Part shown: positions 42,548-51,457 of the stretch, one piece after another
Numbering within the stretch: position 1 is the stretch's first letter
Layout of the letters: each line of letters starts with the position of its first letter
Source of the DNA: Flavobacterium ustbae
Lineage (GTDB): Bacteria > Bacteroidota > Bacteroidia > Flavobacteriales > Flavobacteriaceae
DNA: 64,000 nt
Direction: 5' to 3'
Assembly: GCF_003946915.1 (NCBI RefSeq)
Contig: NZ_RPOC01000020.1
Coordinates: forward strand, 1 to 64,000
Position numbers and translations under genes: made by a program
Notes under the pieces: model-generated
Told to the model about the DNA's origin: nothing
Seen by the model: the letters and a program-made list of their open reading frames with translations, nothing else
Databases searched by the model: none

Positions 42548-42831
42548 ACGTGTGTAAAATAAATTTGTGTAAATAAAAATCAAATGTAAAAAAATATTTA
42601 TGGAATGTTTTGAGGGATTCCTCATACTGCTTGCAAAAGTGAAAGAGTTTTATGTTTTAAAGATTCACTGTGGAGACGATAATATGTCTATCCCAATCTT
42701 TTTTACTGCAGAGATCGCAAAGATTTTTCGCAAAGATTCGCAAAGATTTTTTATTAGAGATTTTAAAGGTTCGCAAAGATTTTTTCGTAGAGACGCACTG
42801 CAGTGCGTCTAATTCAGAGTAAAAAAAAAGA
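42548..42831. repeat. Repeat-rich spacer with REP-like palindrome
   Basis: Holds serial cgcaaagatt units (42715-42785) and the perfect palindrome agacgcactgcagtgcgtct at 42791-42810 flanked by gtag and aatt. No credible gene. Confidence 0.75.
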
Positions 42832-42871
42832 AAAATCTTTGTCAAAGTTTAAAACCTCGACAAAGATCTTC
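42832..42871 (-). terminator. Terminator after the VWA-plug gene
   Basis: Stem aatctttgtc / gacaaagatctt with a 15-nt loop. On the minus strand the stem is followed by a T-rich run. It shares the ctttgtcaaag core with the hairpin at 45079-45109. Confidence 0.7.
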
Positions 42872-42885
42872 TGTATTATGTGAAT

Positions 42886-45045
42886 TTAATTAAATTGTTT
42901 TGAAGTTTCAACCAATCTAATAAACTCAGCTTTATAACCATCAGCATCATTTGATAAACCTTGTTTTGCCAAAAGAGCAATATCATTTGAAGATTTATTT
43001 GAAATTAATTTTGAATCTCTCAATTTCAATCCGAACCAAGCAACGGCAGAACTAAATTTCATATCATCGCTTGCTTTTTCTAAAACAACAGATTTATTTT
43101 CGATTACCTGAACCATTTCGATACTTTTTTCGCCGTCAGGTTTTTTGTAACGGAATTTTATTGTTGCCAATTCACTGCTGTAATTATTGGAATTAGGTTC
43201 TGTTTTAGTGTATTTTAAATCATCTGGCTGTTCGGCTAAATAATCGCTTTTTATACCAGTAGGAATAATTTCATACAAAGCCGTAACGGTATGATTGCTT
43301 CCTAATTCTCCTGCATCAATAGCATCATTTTTAAAATCTTCTGGACGAAGTTTTCTGTTTTCGTAACCAATCAAACGATACGCCTGAACTTGTTTCGGAT
43401 TAAATTCGATCTGGATTTTTACATCTTTCGCGATAGCAAACATCGAACCTTTAAATTCTTTTCCAAGAAAACGATTTGCTTCCTGAATATTATCGATGTA
43501 AGCATAATTTCCGTTTCCTTTATCGGCTAAGATTTCCATTTTGCTGTCTTTGTAATTTCCCATTCCGTAACCTAAACATGTTAAGAAAACGCCTGTTTTT
43601 CTTTTTTCTTCAATCAGTTTTTCCATATCAGAATTAGAAGAACTGCCTACGTTAAAATCGCCATCTGTTGCTAGAATTACACGATTATTTCCGCCTTTAA
43701 TAAAATTTTCTGTTGCTGTTTTGTACGCCAATTCAATTCCAGCGCCGCCCGCAGTGCTTCCTCCAGATTGCAATTTATCTAGAGCATCAATAATAGTTTT
43801 TTTCTCATCGCCAGAAGTTGGTGGCAAAACCATTCCTGCAGCGCCCGCGTATACAACAATTGCAACTTTGTCTTTTGGTCTTAATTCGTTTACCAAAATT
43901 TTTAAAGATTGTTTTAATAAAGGCAATTTGTTCATGTCGCTCATAGAACCCGAAACATCAATTAAGAAAACGAGATTTGAAGCAGGCAAATTTTCGGTTA
44001 GAATATTTTTTCCTTGCAAACCAATTTTCAATATTCTGTTTTTCGAATTCCAAGGCGAGTCGCTTACTTCTGTATTGATAGAAAATGGATGCTCGTTTTT
44101 TGGCTGCGGATACGTATATTTAAAGAAATTCACCATTTCCTCCACACGAACGGCATCTTTCGGAACTTGCTGGCCGTTATTCAAAAATCGTCTGATATTC
44201 GTATAAGAAGCATTATCAACATCTATAGAAAATGTAGAAAGTGGTGCTGTTTTTGGACTTTCAAAAGCATTTTCAACAAAAGTATCGTAATCTTCCTGAG
44301 TCGGTTCAGTCGGAATTGGCATGATATTTAATTTTTTATCCAATTGTTTTTCCGTAAGATTTTTGTAAAGTTCATTTTTTGTAGAAATAACCACAACGCC
44401 ATTTGCGGCTCTGCTTCCGTAAACTGAGGTCGCTGCTTGATCTTTTAAAACAGAAACATTATCAATATCATTCGGATTAATTTTTGACATTTGATTGGCT
44501 TTTGCAGGAACTCCATCAATAATGTACATCGGTTCGTTTTTTGGAGCAATATTAGCGTTTCCACGAATAGTAAGTGTTGGGCTTGGCGTATAATTGGCGC
44601 TGCTTTGCACTTGAACTCCAGCAACGTATCCCTGAAGCATTTGTGTCTGAACCATTTTTTTTGCTTTTCTTTCAGCGCGTTCATAACTACGATCTTCGTA
44701 CTCCGAATCGCTTCTGCCATAGCCAACAACCACAACTTCTTGTAAGGTTGACATTTCTGGAAGCATTTTTATATTAATGATATTGGAGTTTTGAACTTTT
44801 TGTCTTTGGGTTTTATAACCAATAAAAGTGATAACCAACATATCTCCTGTTTTTGCTTGAATGCTATATTTTCCATCAAAATCGGTTTGAGCAGTCGCTT
44901 TTGATGTTTGATTGAAAATGGTTGCACCAGGAATTGCTTGTTTATTTTCGTCTGAAATGATTCCAGTAATCGTTCTTTCTTGCGCCATGGTTACGAAACA
45001 TATAAGCATAGCAATGGCTGATGAAATAAGTTTTAGACTTTTCAT
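42886..45045 (-). CDS. Exported VWA protein with carboxypeptidase-regulatory-like and TonB-receptor plug domains
   Basis: 719 aa. Signal peptide to about residue 21. CarboxypepD-reg-like domain 22-98 (TITGIISDENKQAIPGATI, DFDGKYSI). SusC/RagA-style plug 102-223 (LQEVVVVGYG, MLQGYVAGVQV, TLTIRGNAN, MYIIDGVP, SVLKDQAATSVYGSRAANG, VVVISTKN) with no beta-barrel after it. Then the vWF-A N-terminal region 250-345 (NAFESPKTAPLSTFSIDVD), the VWA domain about 356-530 with complete MIDAS (D363, S365, S367 in DVSGSMS; T431; D461) and a YfbK-like C-terminal domain to the end. Third gene of an ECF sigma operon. Likely a periplasmic or surface metal-dependent binding protein. Confidence 0.9.
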   Translation of the reverse strand: MKSLKLISSAIAMLICFVTMAQERTITGIISDENKQAIPGATIFNQTSKATAQTDFDGKYSIQAKTGDMLVITFIGYKTQRQKVQNSNIINIKMLPEMSTLQEVVVVGYGRSDSEYEDRSYERAERKAKKMVQTQMLQGYVAGVQVQSSANYTPSPTLTIRGNANIAPKNEPMYIIDGVPAKANQMSKINPNDIDNVSVLKDQAATSVYGSRAANGVVVISTKNELYKNLTEKQLDKKLNIMPIPTEPTQEDYDTFVENAFESPKTAPLSTFSIDVDNASYTNIRRFLNNGQQVPKDAVRVEEMVNFFKYTYPQPKNEHPFSINTEVSDSPWNSKNRILKIGLQGKNILTENLPASNLVFLIDVSGSMSDMNKLPLLKQSLKILVNELRPKDKVAIVVYAGAAGMVLPPTSGDEKKTIIDALDKLQSGGSTAGGAGIELAYKTATENFIKGGNNRVILATDGDFNVGSSSNSDMEKLIEEKRKTGVFLTCLGYGMGNYKDSKMEILADKGNGNYAYIDNIQEANRFLGKEFKGSMFAIAKDVKIQIEFNPKQVQAYRLIGYENRKLRPEDFKNDAIDAGELGSNHTVTALYEIIPTGIKSDYLAEQPDDLKYTKTEPNSNNYSSELATIKFRYKKPDGEKSIEMVQVIENKSVVLEKASDDMKFSSAVAWFGLKLRDSKLISNKSSNDIALLAKQGLSNDADGYKAEFIRLVETSKQFN

Positions 45046-45078
45046 GATAATAAGTTTTAGAATTAATGTTTTGATTTT

Positions 45079-45109
45079 GCTTTGTCAAAGCTGCAGACTT
45101 TGACAAAGC
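45079..45109 (-). promoter_or_regulatory. Intercistronic hairpin in the ECF operon
   Basis: Perfect 12-bp stem gctttgtcaaag / ctttgacaaagc with a 7-nt loop between the membrane-protein and VWA genes. No T-run follows on the minus strand, so it is more likely an mRNA processing or stability element than a terminator. Confidence 0.6.
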
Positions 45110-45115
45110 TTGAGA

Positions 45116-46084
45116 TTATTTTTTAGGAGCCGGTCTTCCGTTTTTAGTGGTGATTATGACAACTCCTTTTTTACCTTTTTCGCCATACTTAGAAGTAGCT
45201 TCAAGATCTTGCAAAACGGTTATTGTTTTTATTTCCTGCTTATCTAAAGGCGCATACGGACTCGTTGGGTTTTTGCCAAAAAGATCTTGTTCAGAATAAT
45301 AAATGCCGTCAATAATGTACAAAGGTTCATCTAAAACGACTAGAGAATCTACATTTTCGGGCTCAAAATTTGACATTTCGGCCTGCATCATTTTATCTCT
45401 TTTGGCATCATCGCTATGGGCAATTGCATTTCCGTTAAAAACCACCAAAGGAGCATTTCTCTTCGCTTTTTGAGCTGACGGTGCGGCAGAATAAGCAACT
45501 TTAGCAGCCGCTCTTTCTGGATAACTTGAAGAACCCATATCTGGAGTTACTTCTTTTTTTGAAAGATTATTATCTTCTTCGTAATATTCATTTTTACGAA
45601 GTGAATTTGCTGTTACGACAACTTCTGCATCTATTTTTGGCGCTGGTACAGATTGAACAGCTTCTGCCTGCGGAATTAGCACTTCTTGAACAGCAACTCG
45701 TTCTTTACTTTTGTTTTGTTTTTCTAAAATCTTAACTGCTTCTTCGTTAGAAACAATTCCAGAATCTGAAGATGTAGTTATCGCTTTTTCGTTTAAAGCC
45801 GGTTTTTCAGGCTGTAAAATTTCTTTTTCTTCTAAAACTACTTTTGGAGTTTCGTTTTCCACTTCTTTATCTGAATGTAAAAACTGATAACCTAATGAAA
45901 CAAGTAAAAGGAGAGAAGCCGCAACAGCGATTTTTTTCCATAGAGAAATTGTTTTTTTATCTTCTTTTTTGTCCAGTTTTTCTTCAACGCGCGACCAGAC
46001 CTTTTCCATTCCTGGAAAGTCTTGAAACTCGGCTTTTTGCGAAGCTTCTTTTATTTTATCGAATAATTTATCTTGATTGTCCAT
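45116..46084 (-). CDS. Single-pass membrane protein with C-terminal plug-like segment, anti-sigma candidate
   Basis: 322 aa. Cytoplasmic N-terminus (1-49; FPGMEKVWSRVEEKLDKKE, like anti-sigma inhibitor helices), one membrane helix (about 50-69, KKIAVAASLLLLVSLGYQFL), then a long periplasmic low-complexity region and a C-terminal segment 253-315 (EPLYIIDGIYYSEQDL, KTITVLQDLEATSKYGEKGKKGVVIITTKN) that copies the SusC/RagA plug signature. Another PLVVFNG piece lies at 212. It starts 2 bp after the ECF sigma stop and precedes the VWA-plug gene. Anti-sigma function is inferred from position and topology. Confidence 0.85.
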   Translation of the reverse strand: MDNQDKLFDKIKEASQKAEFQDFPGMEKVWSRVEEKLDKKEDKKTISLWKKIAVAASLLLLVSLGYQFLHSDKEVENETPKVVLEEKEILQPEKPALNEKAITTSSDSGIVSNEEAVKILEKQNKSKERVAVQEVLIPQAEAVQSVPAPKIDAEVVVTANSLRKNEYYEEDNNLSKKEVTPDMGSSSYPERAAAKVAYSAAPSAQKAKRNAPLVVFNGNAIAHSDDAKRDKMMQAEMSNFEPENVDSLVVLDEPLYIIDGIYYSEQDLFGKNPTSPYAPLDKQEIKTITVLQDLEATSKYGEKGKKGVVIITTKNGRPAPKK

Positions 46085-46086
46085 GA

Positions 46087-46623
46087 CTATTTTGCTTTTT
46101 GATAATACAGTTTATTAACCAGTTCTTTCAGTTTGGTCTTAGCGGCATTCAATTGTGATTTTGAGGTGCCTTCAGAAATCTTCAGCATTTCGGCTATTTC
46201 TTTATGTGAGAAACCTTCAATTACAAAAAGGTTAAAAACAGTTTTACAGCCGTCGGGAATATGGTTTAATAAATTAAGTAAATCTTCTTCTTCCAACGTA
46301 TTTAATTCGTCGACAGAAGGCTGAGAAATCAGCTTTACGTCGTCGAGATACATATTAAAGTTGGTTGCTTTTCTAATGGATGCCAAACAATGGTTTACAG
46401 TTATTCTTTTAGCCCAAGCTTCAAAAGCATAAGCCTCTTTTAACTGATCTAGTTTGGTGAAAATAGTAAAGAAAGCATCGGCTAGCGCTTCTTCGATTTC
46501 TTCTTCCTTTTTTAAATATCTTTTGCAAAGGCGGTACAACTTAGGCGCCATGTATTCGTACACCTCGCGCTGGGCATCGCGGTGCATTTTTTTACAGTTT
46601 GCTATTTGAGTCTCGTTTATCAC
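46087..46623 (-). CDS. ECF-type RNA polymerase sigma factor
   Basis: 178 aa. Sigma region 2 (AQREVYEYMAPKLYRLCKRYLKKEEEIEEALADAFFTIFTKL) and region 4 (LLNLLNHIPDGCKTVFNLFVIEGFSHKEIAEMLKISEGTSKSQLNAAKTKLKEL) with no region 3, the ECF layout. It starts with GTG at 46623, and an ATG 12 codons later is an alternative. First gene of a three-gene operon with a membrane protein and a VWA protein. It probably directs its own operon in response to an envelope signal. Confidence 0.93.
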   Translation of the reverse strand: MINETQIANCKKMHRDAQREVYEYMAPKLYRLCKRYLKKEEEIEEALADAFFTIFTKLDQLKEAYAFEAWAKRITVNHCLASIRKATNFNMYLDDVKLISQPSVDELNTLEEEDLLNLLNHIPDGCKTVFNLFVIEGFSHKEIAEMLKISEGTSKSQLNAAKTKLKELVNKLYYQKAK

Positions 46624-46997
46624 AATTGTTGTCTTTCTTATATAGAGAGATAAAAAGATAAAAAGGTTGGGACAGGGGTGAAAAAAATATTAAAATATTT
46701 TTTTTAAGGTTCAAAGAGACAAAGTTACAAAGATTCATAGGTTTTTCTGTAGAGACGCACTGCAGTGCGTCTAACGTTTTGTTTTGCTACGAAGTTTTTT
46801 CGCCACGAATTTTTACAAATTATATTTGCTACAGATAAACATTCTTAAATAATTTATAGAATTTAAAAAAAATACTCTCGCAGATTTTGGAGATTTAGCA
46901 GATAATAAAAAATCTGTCTGATCTGCGTAATCTGCGAGAGAAAAAAACTTTTTGCATTTCTGCGAAACCCAAATTGGATTTTTTTTATAAGCAATTA
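46624..46997. repeat. Repeat-rich spacer
   Basis: About 370 bases, no gene. Holds the agacgcactgcagtgcgtct palindrome (46753-46772, flanks gtag and aacg), a ccacgaatttttac unit, and the long hairpin at 46875-46940. Confidence 0.75.
46875..46940. repeat. Long hairpin repeat flanking the peptidase gene, copy 1
   Basis: Arms ctctcgcagatt and aatctgcgagag with inner agatttagcagat / atctgtctgatct. The 3' 65 bases are nearly identical to the copy at 49193-49260 on the other side of the peptidase gene. Confidence 0.8.
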
Positions 46998-49154
46998 TTA
47001 CTTTTTAATTTGAAATCTAGGATCGCCAACCTGCCATAAAGCAAAGGCATACATATCTGCTTCATCACCATACCAAACATCAAGATCGCTTGAATGGTGT
47101 CCATTTTGGTAATTAACATGCAATAAAATTGGATTTTCTGATGCAGTGCTGTTTTGTAAAATTGCAGCAAATTTTCCTGGTTCCCAAGGAGTAACTCTCG
47201 GATCATTGATTCCCGTACGAACTAGAACCGCTGGATATTTTACGCCTTTCTTTACTTTACTTTGAGAATCCATTTCCAGAATGTGTTTTACATCTTCTGG
47301 ATTTTTTAAAGTTCCAATTTCAGGAATCTGATTTGGACCATTTGGAGTTGTTTCCATTCTAAGACTATTGGTACAGCCAACTTCAACAAGTGCTACTTTA
47401 TAGAGATCAGGACGTTCGGTAATTGATCTTCCAATTAAAACACCTCCCATACTTACGCCGTTGCCAATTAGTTTTTCTTTAGAAGTATATTTTTCTTTTA
47501 CCAAATATTCTGAACAGGCAATAAAATCTTTCCAAGTATTTGGTTTATTTGCTTTCATACCGTCGGTGTGCCATTTATTGCCTTTTTCTCCACCACCACG
47601 AATGTGGGCAAAAGCAACAACAACATTCTGTTCTAATAATGTCATTAAAGTAGGCCCAACAAAATAGGGATATTGACTAAATCCGTAGCCGCCATATCCC
47701 GTAATATAGCATGGTGTAGAACCGTCCATTTTAATATTTTTTGGATAAATAATTGATAACGGAACCATTACACCATCGTGGCTTGGTATTTCTATTTCTT
47801 TGACAGCATAATCTTTGTTAAAATCTGGAAAAGCACCATTTGAAGATAATTGTGTACTTTTTTCTAATTTACCAGTCATGGCATTATAATCATAATCTAC
47901 TGTAGGAGTGATCCAATTGTTGTTAAAAAGTTTCATCTCATCGTTTTGACGAGGATTTAAAGCAAAACCTCCATTGGCACCAATTGGCAATTCAATAAGT
48001 TTCTTTTCAAAAGTTTTGACATTAATTTGGAAAGTTTCCTGATTGATTCCGTCGCTTAAAGCATAAAAAATAAAATTTTTAGATTTTCGTAATCTTCGTA
48101 ATACTTTGTCTGTTTCTGGGACTAAGATTGTTGGATTAGCAAAATCAGGATTTTTTATACTTGTATATCCAATTTTATAGTTAGGCGCATTTTTATGCGT
48201 GATAAAAAAGATTTTATCGCCAAGAATATGACTGCCCGTTATTTCATCTTCATATTTAACTAAGGGTTTCCAGTTTATTTTTGATTTAGAAAGCTCAGAT
48301 ATTGGTGCATAAAAAGAGAATTCTTCATTTTTTGTCGATCCAATATTTAAGACGATATAATCGTAATTATCAGAAAAGCTTGTTTCAGGAAACTGTTCCT
48401 TCAAAAGATTAAGTTCGGGATTATTATCCTTAGATGCCAGTATTTTATCTGTTTTTGGATCAGTTCCAATTATATGCAGCAGAGATTTCATGTTCTTCAA
48501 AAAATCATCACTTTTATTATCTCTGGTAGCCATTTGAGTATATATAATGGATTTGCTGTCAGGCGTAAATTCAAAATTAAATTCGCTCCATATCGGAGTA
48601 AGTTTATCAGTAATGAATTTTTTCGACTGAAGATCCATAATTTTGAGATCACAAACTTCTGCACCGTCTTCAGATATAGTTACGGCTAATTTTTTATTAT
48701 CAGGACTAATAATAAAATTAGTAATAGTTGTACCTTTTTTGATGGTATTAGGATCTAATAATAAAATTTCAGTTCCATTTTTGCCTTTTCTGAAATACAA
48801 TTTATTTACACTTTCTTCTTTTTTGTTCTTGACATAATAATAATTGTCTCCAACCTGTTTGATTGAACCATATTGATCTCCACCTAACGCTTGAATTTCT
48901 TTCATTCTTTTAAAAAGAATATCGCGTCCAGAAATTGTTTTTACAATAGAGTTAGTATAATCTGACTCGTCTTTAAACCATTTTTGAACTTCCGGGCTGT
49001 TCATGTCTTCCAGCCATCGATAAGAATCTGTAACTTTTGTGCCAAAATAATCATCTACGACAGGTCTTTCGGGTGTTGCAGGATATTTAAATTGAGCCTG
49101 AGATATTTGACAGGCAGTAAGAAGTAAAAATGCTAAAGTTGTTTTTTTGATCAT
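46998..49154 (-). CDS. Prolyl oligopeptidase-family serine peptidase, exported
   Basis: 718 aa, family S9A. Signal peptide MIKKTTLAFLLLTACQISQAQ. An N-terminal seven-blade propeller (about 60-440) is followed by an alpha/beta-hydrolase domain. The nucleophile Ser is in GNGVSMGGVLIGR, the Asp in RTGINDPRVTPWE and the His in NGHHSSD. It begins FKYPATPERPVVDDYFGTKVTDSYRWLED, the POP signature. Cleaves after proline in short peptides, in the periplasm. Single gene flanked by related hairpins. Confidence 0.95.
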   Translation of the reverse strand: MIKKTTLAFLLLTACQISQAQFKYPATPERPVVDDYFGTKVTDSYRWLEDMNSPEVQKWFKDESDYTNSIVKTISGRDILFKRMKEIQALGGDQYGSIKQVGDNYYYVKNKKEESVNKLYFRKGKNGTEILLLDPNTIKKGTTITNFIISPDNKKLAVTISEDGAEVCDLKIMDLQSKKFITDKLTPIWSEFNFEFTPDSKSIIYTQMATRDNKSDDFLKNMKSLLHIIGTDPKTDKILASKDNNPELNLLKEQFPETSFSDNYDYIVLNIGSTKNEEFSFYAPISELSKSKINWKPLVKYEDEITGSHILGDKIFFITHKNAPNYKIGYTSIKNPDFANPTILVPETDKVLRRLRKSKNFIFYALSDGINQETFQINVKTFEKKLIELPIGANGGFALNPRQNDEMKLFNNNWITPTVDYDYNAMTGKLEKSTQLSSNGAFPDFNKDYAVKEIEIPSHDGVMVPLSIIYPKNIKMDGSTPCYITGYGGYGFSQYPYFVGPTLMTLLEQNVVVAFAHIRGGGEKGNKWHTDGMKANKPNTWKDFIACSEYLVKEKYTSKEKLIGNGVSMGGVLIGRSITERPDLYKVALVEVGCTNSLRMETTPNGPNQIPEIGTLKNPEDVKHILEMDSQSKVKKGVKYPAVLVRTGINDPRVTPWEPGKFAAILQNSTASENPILLHVNYQNGHHSSDLDVWYGDEADMYAFALWQVGDPRFQIKK

Positions 49155-49192
49155 AGTTTTCTATTGGTATTATAGTTTGTTTGGTGTTTAAT

Positions 49193-49260
49193 TTTTTTAG
49201 CAGATTTAGCAGATAATAAAAAATCTGCCTGATCTGCGAAATCTGCGAGAGAAAAAAACT
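49193..49260. repeat. Long hairpin repeat flanking the peptidase gene, copy 2
   Basis: tttagcagatttagcagat then aaaatctgcctgatctgcg and aatctgcgagag, same orientation as the copy at 46875. The outer left arm is lost here. Confidence 0.8.
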
Positions 49261-49345
49261 TTGTGTATCTCTGTGTCTTCTTTTGTGCATCTCTGCGAAA
49301 CTGCGAAACTGTAAAATTGGAATTTGGAATTTTTTTATTGGAATT

Positions 49346-50182
49346 TTATTTAATTGGCAAAGTCAATTTATAAATTTTAGTTTCCAAAAGATCGGTATCA
49401 TTATCCTCACAAAGCAAAAACTCGATTTTATTATTTTCTTTTTTGAATAAAGTCAGGCCTTCAAATTTATTGGTTGCTGTAATTTTTTGAGTAAAATCTA
49501 TTTTCATCGTTTTTACATCAATTCTTCCGATGAAACTTCCTAAGATTTCGCCATCGTCGTAAGTAGATTTAGTGTCTTCTGCGGTTGAAAGAAAGTAGAT
49601 TTTATCGTCGACCAAAACGGCATCGGTAAAACTAGAACGAACGCCTTTTATTTTTGGAAGTTTATAATTGACAGAAATCAGTGCAAATTCTTCTCCGAGA
49701 TTTTTAGCATGAATCGTAAAAATGGTGTTTTTGTTGGAAATGCCATTTCCGCGATTGAATAAATACCAGTTTTCGCCATCAAAAATAGCGCCTTCGAGAT
49801 TAAAATCTTCTGGTTTTATTTCGCCAAAATTCTGCATTACAGCATACAGATCGACTAAGTTATTTTTTTGTAAAACCGTTTTAGATTTAATATCAAACTC
49901 AATCATTTTGTTTCGGTTTTCGGTAGAACCGGAACCAAAAACATACAGCGTATCGTTATGGTGTGTTAGAGATTCAAAGTCAGGTTTCAGATTTTTCGGA
50001 ATATTTGCAGTTGGGTTATCAATTAAAGCATGCTGATTTAATTCTTTATTCTGCATATTGTATTCGTACAAGAATCCGCTGTTGTCGCCAATTACGTAAA
50101 GCGCGTCATTGTTGTAAAATAATCCTGATGCAGAACCGATTCCGATAATTTGAAATAATATTTCTAATGTGAATTTTTCCAT
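49346..50182 (-). CDS. Beta-propeller-like cytoplasmic protein, function unknown
   Basis: 278 aa with repeated beta-rich units: ASGLFYNNDALYVIGDNSGFLYEYNMQNK, FESLTHHNDTLYVFGSGSTENRNKMIEFDI, LEGAIFDGENWYLFNRGNG, SFTDAVLVDDKIYFLSTAEDT and FEGLTLFKKENNKIEFLLCED, resembling blades of an esterase-like or DUF6929-type propeller. No signal peptide. I cannot assign an activity. Neighbour of the PPK2 gene (divergent). Confidence 0.72.
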   Translation of the reverse strand: MEKFTLEILFQIIGIGSASGLFYNNDALYVIGDNSGFLYEYNMQNKELNQHALIDNPTANIPKNLKPDFESLTHHNDTLYVFGSGSTENRNKMIEFDIKSKTVLQKNNLVDLYAVMQNFGEIKPEDFNLEGAIFDGENWYLFNRGNGISNKNTIFTIHAKNLGEEFALISVNYKLPKIKGVRSSFTDAVLVDDKIYFLSTAEDTKSTYDDGEILGSFIGRIDVKTMKIDFTQKITATNKFEGLTLFKKENNKIEFLLCEDNDTDLLETKIYKLTLPIK

Positions 50183-50205
50183 GAATGTTGTTTTGAAAAT
50201 GAGTG

Positions 50206-50360
50206 CCTAGCCCTGATAGTCCCGAAATTTCGGAAGAAATGCTTTGAAAAGAAATTGCATTTTTTCCTGACAGAACAAAGCGACCAGCGGAAGCTCTTGT
50301 TATGGCTTTGGAAAAAAGCAATTTATTGAAAAGTATTGCAATGAATAGCAGGAATATGCT
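50206..50360. repeat. Composite structured intergenic repeat, copy B
   Basis: tagccctgatag, cccgaaatttcgg palindrome, gcgaccagcggaagctc and atagcaggaatatgctt blocks in the order of copy A at 15100-15266, strongly diverged. Confidence 0.5.
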
Positions 50361-50402
50361 TCGTAAAATTACTATATTTATAAGACAAAAAATGAAAAAG
50401 AT

Positions 50403-51281
50403 ATGAAATCAATAGACCCGAAAGATTTTAAAGTTGTAAATGAAATTAAATTAAAACATATTCCGACTTTATTAAACATCGAAGCCGATGATGAAGAAAA
50501 AGAAGAAAAACTAGATAAAGTTCAAGCCAAATTAAGCGATTTGCAAGATGTCATGTACGCGCACAATAAATATAGCGTTTTGATCTGTCTGCAGGGAATG
50601 GATACTTCGGGAAAAGATAGTTTGATTCGAGAAGTTTTCAAAGAATTTAATCCGCGTGGGGTTGTGGTGCATAGTTTTAAAACACCCAATTCAACCGAAC
50701 TGGAGCATGATTATTTGTGGAGACATTATATTGCGCTTCCAGAAAAAGGAAAATTTGGCATTTTTAACAGAACGCATTATGAAAATGTTCTCGTAACACG
50801 CGTGCATCCTGAATATATTTTGGCTGAAAATTTACCAGACATCAATTCTGTAGATGACATTACGCCAGAATTTTGGCAAAAAAGAATCGACCAGATTAAT
50901 AATTTCGAAAAGCATATTTGTGAAAACGGAACAATTGTCATGAAGTTTTATCTGCATTTAAGTAAAGAAGAACAACGCCAGCGTTTACTGCGTCGTTTAG
51001 AAGAAGAAAAGCACAATTGGAAGTTTTCGCCTGGCGATTTAAAAGAGCGCGGCTATTGGGACGAATACATGAAATATTACGAAGAAGCCATCAATAGCAC
51101 TTCTAAACCTCATGCGCCATGGTACATTGTTCCTGCCGACGACAAAGATATGGCTCGCTATATTGTAGCTAAAATTATTTGGGAAGAAATGAAAAAACAT
51201 ACCGATATTAAAGAACCAGAGTTGGACGAAAAAACCGCAATACATATCGAATTGTATAAAAAGGAATTAGGAGAGAAGTAG
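50403..51281 (+). CDS. Polyphosphate kinase 2 family protein
   Basis: 292 aa. Walker A GMDTSGKDS (65-73), lid/Walker B area GIFNRTHYENVLVTRVHPEYIL, and RLEEEKHNWKFSPGDLKERGYWDEYMKYYEEAI, all PPK2 signatures. Phosphorylates nucleoside mono- or diphosphates with polyphosphate. The subclass (AMP/ADP) is not certain. Single gene with a strong terminator. Confidence 0.93.
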   Translation: MKSIDPKDFKVVNEIKLKHIPTLLNIEADDEEKEEKLDKVQAKLSDLQDVMYAHNKYSVLICLQGMDTSGKDSLIREVFKEFNPRGVVVHSFKTPNSTELEHDYLWRHYIALPEKGKFGIFNRTHYENVLVTRVHPEYILAENLPDINSVDDITPEFWQKRIDQINNFEKHICENGTIVMKFYLHLSKEEQRQRLLRRLEEEKHNWKFSPGDLKERGYWDEYMKYYEEAINSTSKPHAPWYIVPADDKDMARYIVAKIIWEEMKKHTDIKEPELDEKTAIHIELYKKELGEK

Positions 51282-51283
51282 AA

Positions 51284-51385
51284 ATAGTCGTTAGTCCTTA
51301 GCTCTTAGTCCTTAGTTTTTTTATGCTACGGATGAGCCTAAGAGATAAGTACTAGGCACTAATAAACTATGGACTAAAAAAAAAA
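51284..51385. repeat. cttagtcc repeat tract
   Basis: gttagtccttagctcttagtccttag units and an inverted counterpart (cctaagagataagtactaggc, tatggactaa) after PPK2. Related in style to the ctaag family. Confidence 0.6.
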
Positions 51386-51387
51386 CT

Positions 51388-51425
51388 AAAAAACCCGACA
51401 GACTCCTCAGACTGTCGGGTTTTTA
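51388..51425. terminator. Bidirectional terminator
   Basis: Stem aaaaacccgacag / ctgtcgggttttt with a short loop. Ends PPK2 (plus) and the outer-membrane protein gene (minus). Confidence 0.9.
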
Positions 51426-51457
51426 CCAAAAACAAAATAATAAATTAAACCTATTTT

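Noticed and set aside
42600..42812. 70-codon frames on both strands in the spacer left of the scramblase-like gene
   Set aside because: Translation is of cgcaaagatt repeats and the palindrome; no coding signature.
43721..44206. 161-codon open frame opposite the VWA-plug gene
   Set aside because: It lies wholly antisense inside a conserved gene, has no family resemblance and follows from codon bias of the real frame.
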